Shown: piece after piece, positions 29,283 to 38,054 of the stretch | How positions within the stretch are numbered: position 1 is the first letter of the stretch | Layout: every line of letters begins with the position of its first letter | NCBI GenBank assembly: GCA_030407315.1 | Contig: JALQPE010000979.1 | Span: 1 to 64,000, forward strand | DNA length: 64,000 nucleotides | Reading direction: 5' to 3' | Origin: Asparagopsis taxiformis | Lineage: Eukaryota > Rhodophyta > Florideophyceae > Bonnemaisoniales > Bonnemaisoniaceae | Translations under genes and position numbers: made by a program | The notes under the pieces: model-generated | What the model was told of the DNA's origin: nothing | Database searches by the model: none | The model's input: the letters and a program-made list of their open reading frames with translations, nothing else

Positions 29283-29706
29283 TGCGAATTTTTGACGTTC
29301 AGTTGCTACGATGGCAACGATTCGCGTGCACACAAGGCAGGGAACTCGATTATTTGCAGGAAACTGGGCTGCGAGTCGGATTGGCCTCGGATGGCGCATC
29401 GTGTTGTGACGTAGAAACGTATGTTTTGCACGCGAGCAGACGTGGCCAACGAAGCGAGCTGTCACCCGGCAAGTCGTTGGCGCATCTTCATCATGGTGCA
29501 ACTCGACTCGCACATTGGACAACTATCCGCCGCGACGCAGCGAGCGCTGCACGACGTTCATCTCGTTAGAAACGGGCGGAGATAAACTTTTTCCCTCCTG
29601 TCTTCCACATCCTGGAGGGTACCTAAACCGCCGCCACGTTAGCATTGTGAATCAAAACTGAATAATAACTTTATTCGACCCCGAAAAACTTTCTCCCCTA
29701 CTCCTA
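29283..29706. other. intergenic, no gene recognised
   Basis: 3' side of the membrane protein gene on the minus strand. An AATAAAGTTATTATT-type A/T stretch (minus strand of 29,655-29,675) just past its stop is a possible polyadenylation signal. Confidence 0.4.
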
Positions 29707-30909
29707 TTATTCCACATCGCTGAAGTGCTCCACCGACGCGCTCGGCGGCGCCGCAGCCGCAGGCGCATGCGCAGCCGCCGGTTGGTAGTAAGCCGCCGCC
29801 GCGCCGGGACTTGCTGCAGGCGTTGCGCCCGCTTGGTAGTAGGCCGGTTGCGCACCGGGACTCGCAGCCGGCGCTGCTTGGTAGAAGCTCGGCGGTGCGC
29901 CCCAACCCGTGCCCGCGCCAAACGTCCCGACCCCCTGCGCGGGCTGATCGTCGCCGTCACCGCTGCCGCTGCCGCCCAACGGGCCGGGGCTCGGGATGGG
30001 CGGCGGTAGCCCCTGCGCTTGAAAATTGTCAAACACAATCGGCGCGGGTGCGGGTGCCGCCGCTGCGGGCGCATACGTCGCAGAAGCGTCCGTCGATGCT
30101 TTGTGATCGACGCCGGTTTCCGTGATGCGCGGACGCGAGTTGGACAGATCCGTTTCGTCCGTCTTCTTCGTCTTGGACTTGCGTAGCAGCGTCTCCGCCT
30201 CGGAGATGGTCGCCGTGGCGATGAGCGAGAAGGCAAACACGATGGCCTGCGCGGTGCCGAACGGGAATAAAGTGAGCACGATTGTGATAATGACAAACGA
30301 GTAGAACAGAATTGTAAATATGGTAAACGTGGTCGATACCACCGATGTGTACACAAACGGCTGAATGTGCGATCGACGTCGCTGATGCTCCTTGTCGATG
30401 CGCTGACGGAGCATCGCTTTCGGGTCGTATTCGGGCGGGTCGGCGTTGGGTAGCGCGCCACCCGTCGAGCTACGTCGCGTAGCAGCGCCAGTGTCGTCCC
30501 CCGCGTCGTCCGGCTTGTCGGGTACCAGACCAGACTCGGGATCGATTGATGATGATGCGGCTGTGTCCACCTCGCGGTACATAGGCTTGGTGCTGCGGAG
30601 TGGCGTCGCTTCGCTCTGCCACTCCGCGCCGCGCACGTTGATGTCGACACCGGAGATGAGCTTTTGGCGCGCGCGACGCATCTTCGGGATGGGACGAAGC
30701 GTTTCGCCTTGCGCTTCTAGGTCGTTTCGCTCCTCCTCGCGCACGACGTCCAGTACGTCGTATTCGGCGTTTTGGATCCATTGCATGCGTCGTGCACGTG
30801 TGTATTTGAGTAGCACTGGAATGATCACGCGGTTCATCTTGAGTAGCGCGACCATGAGTACATTGGCCGCTGAGATCACTGCATCGCGGTCCGTTGACGT
30901 TGAGTCCAT
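29707..30909 (-). CDS. membrane protein with two central transmembrane helices and a long disordered tail (400 aa)
   Basis: No known family. The N-terminal half is charged and probably cytosolic. Two adjacent hydrophobic segments lie near residues 186-240 (TIFTILFYSFVIITIVLTLF and AIVFAFSLIATATI). The last 150 residues are Ala/Pro/Gly-rich, with repeats around YYQ and PAASPGA, and are predicted disordered. It is transcribed divergently from the small gene at 31,243, whose membrane segment has the same signature: FPFGTAQAIVFAFSLIAT here, FPFDTSAQALTFAMSLAAT there. ATG and TAA are clear and the gene is intronless. Function unknown. Confidence 0.75.
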   Translation of the reverse strand: MDSTSTDRDAVISAANVLMVALLKMNRVIIPVLLKYTRARRMQWIQNAEYDVLDVVREEERNDLEAQGETLRPIPKMRRARQKLISGVDINVRGAEWQSEATPLRSTKPMYREVDTAASSSIDPESGLVPDKPDDAGDDTGAATRRSSTGGALPNADPPEYDPKAMLRQRIDKEHQRRRSHIQPFVYTSVVSTTFTIFTILFYSFVIITIVLTLFPFGTAQAIVFAFSLIATATISEAETLLRKSKTKKTDETDLSNSRPRITETGVDHKASTDASATYAPAAAAPAPAPIVFDNFQAQGLPPPIPSPGPLGGSGSGDGDDQPAQGVGTFGAGTGWGAPPSFYQAAPAASPGAQPAYYQAGATPAASPGAAAAYYQPAAAHAPAAAAPPSASVEHFSDVE

Positions 30910-31242
30910 GATCGGTTTGTATAATGTCGAGTACGAATGGGTCTAACGGGTCGTCGCGACCATCATGCCGTATTTATAGACGAATGGCAGTCGGGTAGAA
31001 ATTGCTAACTATATGCCGAGTGGAAGACAGCAGATGGTGTGTGTGAGATAGATAGATGAGCAATTGAAAGTACTGACGTTTACTATTTCTAATGCTCGAG
31101 CATAACATCCGCGTGTACAACTCCCACGTGGTAACTTGTCCAACTAATCAACCATTTCATTCACACGATTGATACATGTGCACCACTACATGACCGAGGC
31201 AGCTCCTCTCCACCGTTGCGCACCTTATCTACTATATCTATC
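30910..31242. promoter_or_regulatory. shared upstream region of two divergent membrane-protein genes
   Basis: 333 bp between two divergent starts, so the promoters of both genes should lie here. TATTTATAGAC at 30,969-30,979 reads TCTATAAATA on the minus strand, a TATA box about 65 bp upstream of the 400-aa gene's ATG. Confidence 0.45.
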
Positions 31243-31563
31243 ATGGTGCTGATTGCAGTTTCGCTGGCAAATCTCTGTCTCGTTCTGCTACTGCACATCG
31301 CTCACATTGTTCCCGTCTCACCCAAGACATTCGCTCCCGCGCATCCCATCGCTCGCACCGCGCTCGCGCTCCTCCTGAGCGTACCTTTCGTAACCGCCGT
31401 CGTGATCGTTTGCTTCCCCTTCGACACCAGCGCGCAGGCCTTGACGTTTGCTATGTCACTCGCGGCAACCGGCGTCGTTTCGCAGGCGCACATCATGTTT
31501 GTCTCGCCGTCACAACAACAACAGCAGGAGCTGTACGACTTTTCTCTCTTCTTTGACGACTGA
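31243..31563 (+). CDS. small membrane protein (106 aa), paralogue of the neighbour's membrane domain
   Basis: The first ATG is at 31,243; upstream codons in frame back to 31,216 lack an ATG. Three hydrophobic segments (residues about 3-20, 37-58, 63-83) are followed by a Gln run (encoded by CAACAACAACAGCAG) and an acidic end. Segment three and the PFxTxAQA motif before it match the 400-aa protein encoded in the other direction. The two genes look like the result of an inverted duplication followed by loss of the N- and C-terminal regions here. Function unknown. Confidence 0.6.
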   Translation: MVLIAVSLANLCLVLLLHIAHIVPVSPKTFAPAHPIARTALALLLSVPFVTAVVIVCFPFDTSAQALTFAMSLAATGVVSQAHIMFVSPSQQQQQELYDFSLFFDD

Positions 31564-32248
31564 CAATTCGCCGACGTCGTTCCGACCAAAACTCTCACAT
31601 CGGCAGAGTGAGCGAGAGCTTACATCCTCGCATGCTCGCTGTACCACGGGATGTCTTGCCTGATAGAGCACTCGGACGTGTGCAATTCATAGCTTGGACG
31701 CGTTGCTTCACCGGGTGTGAAACTTGGTTCGCTGCGCGCTTCCAGCGGTGGTTTGTTTACCAGCCAATTCGATATGTGGCGTCTACTTGGCCGCTTTTTT
31801 CGTTTGACAATAATTTGGCGTTGAAAAGCTCATTGTCCTCGCTGGTGGAAACTAATTGAGTCAACTTTTCTGCTAGGCCAGCAAGTACTTGTGCGATGGC
31901 AGTGCCCATCATGCGCACGCGACGTATCGAAATGGAAGCAGCTGTTTCGGAACGGCACGTGCATAGTGACCAAAGCAAAAGGATTAACAGCATCGAAACC
32001 AGTAAACAGAGACAAGTTCTGGACAATGCACCAGGTTGCAAGATAGGCCTAGCAATTGTTACGTTGGAAGCGAAAGGTATCGCGCGGGTGCGACTTGTAA
32101 CGTTTCGGATCGCGGCGACATGACGCATATGGAAACAGTAATCAAATACACGTGTGCCGCGCATGTAGCTAGATATATTTATTAGTCGCTAGTCGAATAA
32201 TCGAAGGCTCTTGCTTGTTCGCGCAAACAATCCTGTCGCTAGAACAAC
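31564..32248. other. intergenic, with one doubtful small ORF
   Basis: On the minus strand 32,164-31,757 could encode 135 aa with one membrane segment (LCLLVSMLLILLLWSLCTC). It starts with ATG, but there is no second line of support, and it occupies what should be the promoter of the sulfotransferase gene. Confidence 0.35.
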
Positions 32249-34495
32249 ATGAATCGATACTTGCAAGCGTCCTATCACATGCGTCTACATCGCCCCGTGC
32301 TCCCGCGGCGTCTTCTCCCCCTCGTGCTATTGACGCTCGTGGCGTCCTTTCTCCTGATGGGCCGTGTTCCGTTTTCCGCCATTCAAGCCAATACCGTCCA
32401 CGATTCCAACGCCGCGTCCAAAATTGCCCCGCATGATGACGACCCAACTCATGCACCTGTGCGTGCCGTCGATCTCGTTCCGCAAATACAGCAAGGCGCT
32501 CAATCGCCCCAGAATGACCTCGCTGTAAATTTGCCACCTGCGCCGCCTGTTGCCGCTGAAAGCCACCAGCTGGATCCAAATCCGTCGATGCAACAACACC
32601 AGTCCCAAATCGCTTCCGATTCCCTCATACAAGCTCAGAATGTCGATCACGGAGAGACGGACCGCGTCATTCACCCAACACTCTCCAATTCCACCTCAGA
32701 GTCCCACACCATACAGCCTCCTGTTCAGGAAAGTGTACAGTCTGATGAGCAATTGTCTGCCAGTCATGACGTTGTAGAAACCGCTGTCGATGTGTCAAGT
32801 GCCGAAATAGTTGATACTGAATCGTCCACAGAATCGACTGTGGAGGCTGAGCAACGATTGTCTGATGTTGGCAGTGCAGATCAATCTCAACCGGCGACTT
32901 CCATTGAATCTCCTCTCGCCGTGAGCCAGCATGTTTCCGGTCCCCAAGTCAGAGCGCCTGAAGTGGACCAATCTGTTGTCCACGATTCAGCACCCGAAGA
33001 CACTGCTGCCATTCATCAAGCCCCTAATATCGGGAGTCAAGATATACTTCATCTCGAATCCGAGCAACCTGTGTCTCCTGTGATTGTGTCCGAGCATATC
33101 AGTGAACCTGAAGCTGAGCAAGAGTCTGTGCAATCCCAAGTCCACCAAAATACAATATCAGCAGAGAGCGTACGGCCTGCCGAATTTGAGCATGAAGTAG
33201 ATGATGTAGATGTTCTGAAGGCATTACCAACGCCAACGTCAGTATCTGGTCCCACAGAACGCATCGACGAGTCTGACAGTGAAGCACAAGCGTTAGTTAC
33301 TCATCAGCAAGTTGAATCTGGAGAAGAACACGAGTCGTCAGAAACTCTGGAACAGGAAGGATCTACCATTGCTAGTATTGAACACCCGAATGTCGCCAAT
33401 GTAGATGAGACTGGTTCGGAACTGATAACAACAGAAGATGCGGCAACCAGTTTAGTGGAGGCTTCTGCGCACGACAACGTCGAGATTTCGGATAGAATGG
33501 ATCATTCTGAAGATTTGGCCTCCAACGTCGCTGGGCCGGTAGTTGTCGATGAGGCGCGTTCAGGTGTGATGGCAAATACTGTTGAGCATTCAACCGATTC
33601 TGAAATTGAACACGCTGCGGGGAGCACATCACAACAAGTGGACGACGCGTCTGTTGCAATTATGCAGAGTTCAGTTGCTGGTGTCGACCACGAAGAATTT
33701 TCATCAGATCCTCAAGACCTGTCACAAACTACAACTGGGGACGAGGCTGTGTCCGGAATAGTACCCGAGGAGCGTGTGGTAGACGCAAGCGGCGAAGATT
33801 TGGAAATGACCAATGAATCTGCCGGTAATTCGCTGCGTGAATCCTCGGTAGACGAACAAGACCAAGCATCATCTTCGGGAAGGTCGACGCAAAGGAGAAG
33901 GCGATGTCCACACATCCTACTGTTTTCCGCAAAGCATCACGGTAGCACGTGGTTCCTCGACTCTGTGGAAAATTGCCGTTTCTCGAAACGGGCCGTTGCC
34001 GGTTCAGATTTCCCATTCGCAAAAGACGTTTTCGAGAAAACAGAGCCCTGGAGACATGCTGCTTCGCCCATATACAGAGCAACAGGATTGGATGTGGCTG
34101 AATATTTGCATGGGGAATCGTCGGTCAAGATACTGGCGTCGACGCTAGAACTAAACCGCCCAGCAGTAGAAGAGCTCACGAGGGAAGCTTTGAAACGGCG
34201 CGTTCCGATAGTGATTTTGCGCGGTGACATGGAGGATTCATATCTGAGTATGGTGAAAAGCGGGCTGGGCGAGAAGCAAGTCGATGTGAATTTGGATGAC
34301 GATGAGTTGCTTGACAGTGAAGAATATGTGCGCTATTCACGGGACACGAGCAAGTATTATGAAGAGGTATGGATGATGTTGAAGATGGTGGGTGTGCGAA
34401 GTTTTGATATCTTGACGTTTGAGGAGATACGAGATTTGGAGAATATTGAGTTGCAGAAGGGCGAATGCTTTGTTCGCAACTGTAACTTTATGTAG
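32249..34495 (+). CDS. type II membrane sulfotransferase-like protein with long acidic stem (748 aa)
   Basis: It probably transfers sulfate from PAPS to a glycan or protein in the Golgi. Residues 1-19 are basic, residues about 20-38 are a single signal anchor (RLLPLVLLTLVASFLLMG), and residues about 45-545 are a Ser/Glu/Val/Gln-rich, low-complexity acidic stem. The C-terminal 190 residues carry the catalytic fold: ILLFSAKHHGSTWFLDSV near 555-572 is a 5'-PAPS-binding loop, and VILRGDMEDSYLSMVKSG near 655-672 fits the 3'-phosphate-binding Arg/Ser motif. The stem is several times longer than usual in Golgi sulfotransferases. Red algae make sulfated galactans, so a role there is plausible but unproven. 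The gene is intronless. Confidence 0.72.
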   Translation: MNRYLQASYHMRLHRPVLPRRLLPLVLLTLVASFLLMGRVPFSAIQANTVHDSNAASKIAPHDDDPTHAPVRAVDLVPQIQQGAQSPQNDLAVNLPPAPPVAAESHQLDPNPSMQQHQSQIASDSLIQAQNVDHGETDRVIHPTLSNSTSESHTIQPPVQESVQSDEQLSASHDVVETAVDVSSAEIVDTESSTESTVEAEQRLSDVGSADQSQPATSIESPLAVSQHVSGPQVRAPEVDQSVVHDSAPEDTAAIHQAPNIGSQDILHLESEQPVSPVIVSEHISEPEAEQESVQSQVHQNTISAESVRPAEFEHEVDDVDVLKALPTPTSVSGPTERIDESDSEAQALVTHQQVESGEEHESSETLEQEGSTIASIEHPNVANVDETGSELITTEDAATSLVEASAHDNVEISDRMDHSEDLASNVAGPVVVDEARSGVMANTVEHSTDSEIEHAAGSTSQQVDDASVAIMQSSVAGVDHEEFSSDPQDLSQTTTGDEAVSGIVPEERVVDASGEDLEMTNESAGNSLRESSVDEQDQASSSGRSTQRRRRCPHILLFSAKHHGSTWFLDSVENCRFSKRAVAGSDFPFAKDVFEKTEPWRHAASPIYRATGLDVAEYLHGESSVKILASTLELNRPAVEELTREALKRRVPIVILRGDMEDSYLSMVKSGLGEKQVDVNLDDDELLDSEEYVRYSRDTSKYYEEVWMMLKMVGVRSFDILTFEEIRDLENIELQKGECFVRNCNFM

Positions 34496-34858
34496 GGCGG
34501 ATGTTTGGGTTAAGTTATTTTAGAGGCGACAGTTTGGGTATGATGGAGTGAGCGGCGTGCACGTGAGGATGGACTGCGGTTTTATGTAGTCTTGTGAGCC
34601 GACCGCAGAGGACGGGGCACGCGGGACGCGGCTGGGCGGGTCGGTCGCGAAATTTAGATTCCAGAGATCTCTATTTTGGGATATTGATACAAAATTGAGG
34701 CATATTGGGTTCAACTGGGAGCAGCGGGACGGAGGTGAGCGACAACTTGCCATGCAATGGAAACGATAATGGCGCTCACAACGCAAGCGTATCCAATAAA
34801 TAGTGAGTCTAGCAGCCGCAGGTTACCACACGAGCGCAATTCATAATTGAATAACATC
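34496..34858. other. intergenic between two co-directional genes
   Basis: No gene seen. Contains the 3' end of the sulfotransferase transcript and the promoter of the next gene; CCAATAAATAGTGAG at 34,793 could be a TATA-like element about 65 bp before the ATG. Confidence 0.4.
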
Positions 34859-36274
34859 ATGGCGTGGCTCTCGTATTACCTACCTCTGTTTGTGCTTTAT
34901 GCGATGTACGGCTACCAGCACGTGATGGGCACCTGCCCGTCCGGATCGCAGGATGTTATGACGGTGATTATGAACGTGTACGACAATCAAATCGAGCATG
35001 TGAGACGCGGCGTTCCACAGCGACTTGCAAACTCACTGTTCCTCGACTGGCTGCAACAGGTTCGTCAAAACGTAGTTGGAAACGGTACGCAAACGCTAGA
35101 GGACAAATGTGTTAACGATACATTTGTGTGGCAACACCTAGAATCCACGTATGATTTGCACACCATGCAACAGCTATTAGAGCGAATAGACAATGGATCT
35201 CTGCCGGTAACATACCTTCCACGAGCCATGATGAATCCATTGCCAGCCATGAAAGAGCCGGATAAAACGGATGTGGCGGATGTGCGCGAATGGGCGAAGA
35301 AAACAATTGGCACGAGCGCGGAAGCACTAGATGAGGATTTGCTCGCGGAGCAATTCAAACTATTGTATGACAAGAATCGCGACCAAGCGTGCCTCGTTTG
35401 GAATGATACGACATCGTTCAGCGGCGCCTGGATGGATGCGCGGTCACTGACAGAGAAAGTTGCCAGTTTAGTATTGCAGCTGCATATGATGGGCGTTGCA
35501 GCGGATCAAAGTGCACAATTGCTTTATCATCACATCATGTATGTGTTCAACGGGGTGCGCTGCACGAGAGAGCAGGGCGACTCGTTATGGATGCCTTGCT
35601 ACTATGGTGATTTATATGCAGAGCATGCTGCACGATTGCTGGCCAACGTGACGACGCCTATGCAGGTACCGCTGGTGAACAGCACGAGTGCGTTTGCAAC
35701 GGTAATGAGTGTTGTGGCGCGTGCTGCATCGTCATACGAGACGTGGGGTTGGCACAGTTTGTACAGTTATTCTAGTTGGCAACGATTGGGCTTTGACGAG
35801 GAGCCGGCGCAGCGCGAGCTGCTCAACATGGTGATAAATGATGGGATGGCGTCAGATGTGCGCATCGGCGATGTGCTGTTGAGTAAGGAGCATGTGAATG
35901 CGGTGAAGGGGGAACTGGGATTGAATGTGAGCTGGACCGCGATGAGCTTACCCGGTCGCGGCGCTCATGGTGCGGAGTCGCTGGGTGGCACGACGGTGGT
36001 ACGAAGCGAATCAGCTTGTAGTGGCGATTGGGTGTACATGCCACGAACGGATGTTGTGGAACATGCGCTCGAATATTGTTGTGCTCCAATATGCGAGGCG
36101 GTGAATCAATTGTTGGACAGCAGCCAAGTGCTCAACATTTGTTGCGCGAGATGCAACCAATTCCTTTGCGAGACGCAAACGACCGATCAGGATTATTCCA
36201 CGTCGTTCCTGGCGACCGTCATTGTGTCGTACTACGGCACCTACTCCGACAGCGCCACTAGCGTGATGATTTAA
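34859..36274 (+). CDS. secreted, Cys-containing, probably N-glycosylated orphan protein (471 aa)
   Basis: ATG at 34,859. A hydrophobic N-terminus (MAWLSYYLPLFVLYAMYGYQ) looks like a signal peptide. The rest is soluble and helical with at least seven N-x-S/T sequons (for example NGTQT, NDTFV, NGSLP, NVTTP, NSTSA, NVSWT). Cysteines cluster in the last 70 residues (EYCCAPICEAV, NICCARCNQFLC), probably forming disulfides. This fits passage through the secretory pathway to the cell wall or outside. No known family is recognised. The gene is intronless and ends 60 bp before tRNA-Val on the other strand. Confidence 0.65.
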   Translation: MAWLSYYLPLFVLYAMYGYQHVMGTCPSGSQDVMTVIMNVYDNQIEHVRRGVPQRLANSLFLDWLQQVRQNVVGNGTQTLEDKCVNDTFVWQHLESTYDLHTMQQLLERIDNGSLPVTYLPRAMMNPLPAMKEPDKTDVADVREWAKKTIGTSAEALDEDLLAEQFKLLYDKNRDQACLVWNDTTSFSGAWMDARSLTEKVASLVLQLHMMGVAADQSAQLLYHHIMYVFNGVRCTREQGDSLWMPCYYGDLYAEHAARLLANVTTPMQVPLVNSTSAFATVMSVVARAASSYETWGWHSLYSYSSWQRLGFDEEPAQRELLNMVINDGMASDVRIGDVLLSKEHVNAVKGELGLNVSWTAMSLPGRGAHGAESLGGTTVVRSESACSGDWVYMPRTDVVEHALEYCCAPICEAVNQLLDSSQVLNICCARCNQFLCETQTTDQDYSTSFLATVIVSYYGTYSDSATSVMI

Positions 36275-36334
36275 TTTTTTACCAAAAATCTAACAACTGT
36301 AAACCACGTCGCTTCGTTGTAGTGTCAAAAATCA

Positions 36335-36408
36335 TACTCTTGTGGAGGGTCGAACTCCAGACCTCCAGCATGTTAGGCTGGCGCTCTAACCAGCTGAGCT
36401 ACAAGAGC
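36335..36408 (-). tRNA. tRNA-Val(AAC)
   Basis: The minus strand folds as: acceptor GCTCTTG with CAAGAGT, D arm GCTCAGCTGGTTAGAGC, anticodon stem CCAGC/GCTGG with loop CTAACAT (anticodon AAC), and T arm TGGAGTTCGACCCTCCA. No intron and no encoded CCA. Confidence 0.94.
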
Positions 36409-36674
36409 AATTGGTGTTAGCTGCCCCGCCAGAAAATCTCTTCAATCCTCCTACGTATCGTCAGCCAGCAATGTACTGAAATCTCCCTCCACAATCACAA
36501 TTCAAAATCTATCAACACAACGTGTGGCAAATACAAAGTCATTTACTCCGTCGAGACTTCATCAATGGGTAAAACGAAATGGCAAACACTCAAGTCCATC
36601 GGAAAAGCAAGGATAAACATCTACAAACTAACCTCGCCCATCGGAAAGGGCGACATGTAACGTCACGCCGCCAA
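36409..36674. other. short intergenic gap
   Basis: 3' side of the FAS1-Hint gene. Nothing recognised. Confidence 0.4.
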
Positions 36675-38054
36675 TTAGTACTCGTGTGCACCGCGCGGAA
36701 GCACGCTTGCAATACGATCCGCTCCATTATAGAACACAGATCCGAGCGGCTCCTTGATACCGGTCATACGAACAAATGCTCTCACCGGCGCGAGCAGTGC
36801 ATGCGCAATGCGCGGGTGAAGAGTGCGTGAATAGCCAGACACTAGAATACCATCGACAACCAAATCGCCGTGCACCGTGTGCGGCGCATACAAACCGCTT
36901 TCCTTGACAGATTCGACTGCGGAAACCGGCGATGCACCGGACACAGTGTTCAAAACGTCGCCAACCTTCACGGCTGATGCTGCCTTCAATACTCCGTTGG
37001 CATAGATGTAGTGATTCGGCGTCATGGTAACTGCATGGCCTGCCTTGGTGACGAGACGCACCATGGATCGTGCCGGAGCCGACATGCGGTGAGTGAATAG
37101 GAAGACCGGAGAGCTGGAGCCATCGGTGAGAGTGACATGATGACCGGCTTCCAACTGTTCCATACGCACCGTTTCGCCCGAGGCCAGACGGACAGTGGAG
37201 GAGGCTGGGAAACAGACCGAGTCATCTTCTTCCGAGGGTTCGGGGGTTTCTTCTGCGGTAGCGTCTACATCTTCAGAGCCAGTGTCGGTTCCATCGTCAG
37301 TACCGTCAGTATCAGTATCAGTATCAGTGTCCGTATCAGAGTCAGTATCAGTACCTGTAGGGGTTGGAGTAGGCATAGCTCCTGGAGTGATGGTCGGTGC
37401 TGGCATACTCGCGGCCTCGGCAATTGCTTCACTGAGATCGAGCGGTAGAAGGACATTAGAGTGGGTGTGGATCCAACCATTGGTACAGAAGATATTCTTC
37501 TGTTGGACATTAGAGTCGGGTCGGGAGGGATCGAGATCTCGAATTGTAAACTCCCTGAACCTCAGATTCTGACCGAGAGTGGTGGCGACGGTGCGGTTCT
37601 CGAGAAGCAATTCATAGGGAGCTGGACGACCAATGGTGTGATACTGCAGAATTCCGTCAACACCTGGGAAACCTGGCACACGCTGGAGGAAACCGACAAG
37701 ACTGCTGAGCTCCTGAATCACCTGGGAGTCATTGTTGAACTGAATGCCGTTATCACGGAGCAACTGACGGAAACCTTCATCGGCGGGTGCGAGAATGGTG
37801 AAGCGAGATCCGGGAGCTTGAAGGCGTTCGGTGAGATTGGGGACAAGACCGACAAGAGCGACAAGGATGTTGTGCTGGCCGGTCCTGGAGAGATATTCGG
37901 CGATCGAGACACGCGGATTGGGAATAGTAGGGCTCTCTACACCGTCTGCGGCGGAATCGGGCAAAGCGCCGGTGTCATTGGGGCCGTCTTGAGCGAATGA
38001 AACGGTGCAAACGAGAGCGAGAAGGAGCGAGGCGAGAATGGTGGAGTGGACCAT
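36675..38054 (-). CDS. secreted fasciclin (FAS1) protein with C-terminal hedgehog-type Hint domain (459 aa)
   Basis: ATG at 38,054 gives a signal peptide (STILASLLLALVCTVSFAQ); the open frame upstream has no ATG. Residues about 48-210 are a FAS1 adhesion domain (SIAEYLSRTGQHNILVALV, FTILAPADEGF, ILQYHTIGR). A Thr/Asp repeat linker follows (TDTDSDTDTDTD, residues about 230-275). From Cys near 283 (VCFPASSTVRLASGETVRM) a Hint domain runs to the end, with the TxxH motif in MTPNHYIY near 345 and the hedgehog-like VVDGILVSGYSR. Hint domains cut themselves by an N-to-S acyl shift at the first Cys. The Cys and His are present, so release of the FAS1 part, possibly with attachment of an adduct, is plausible. 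Likely extracellular or wall-bound. Confidence 0.88.
   Translation of the reverse strand: MVHSTILASLLLALVCTVSFAQDGPNDTGALPDSAADGVESPTIPNPRVSIAEYLSRTGQHNILVALVGLVPNLTERLQAPGSRFTILAPADEGFRQLLRDNGIQFNNDSQVIQELSSLVGFLQRVPGFPGVDGILQYHTIGRPAPYELLLENRTVATTLGQNLRFREFTIRDLDPSRPDSNVQQKNIFCTNGWIHTHSNVLLPLDLSEAIAEAASMPAPTITPGAMPTPTPTGTDTDSDTDTDTDTDTDGTDDGTDTGSEDVDATAEETPEPSEEDDSVCFPASSTVRLASGETVRMEQLEAGHHVTLTDGSSSPVFLFTHRMSAPARSMVRLVTKAGHAVTMTPNHYIYANGVLKAASAVKVGDVLNTVSGASPVSAVESVKESGLYAPHTVHGDLVVDGILVSGYSRTLHPRIAHALLAPVRAFVRMTGIKEPLGSVFYNGADRIASVLPRGAHEY

Noticed and set aside
29652..30650. 332-codon Arg/Pro-rich minus-strand frame
   Set aside because: Overlaps the 400-aa membrane protein in another frame; its Arg-rich composition is typical of a shadow frame.
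31757..32164. 135-codon minus-strand frame with one hydrophobic segment
   Set aside because: Only one line of support; it occupies the presumed promoter of the sulfotransferase gene. Mentioned in the intergenic entry only.
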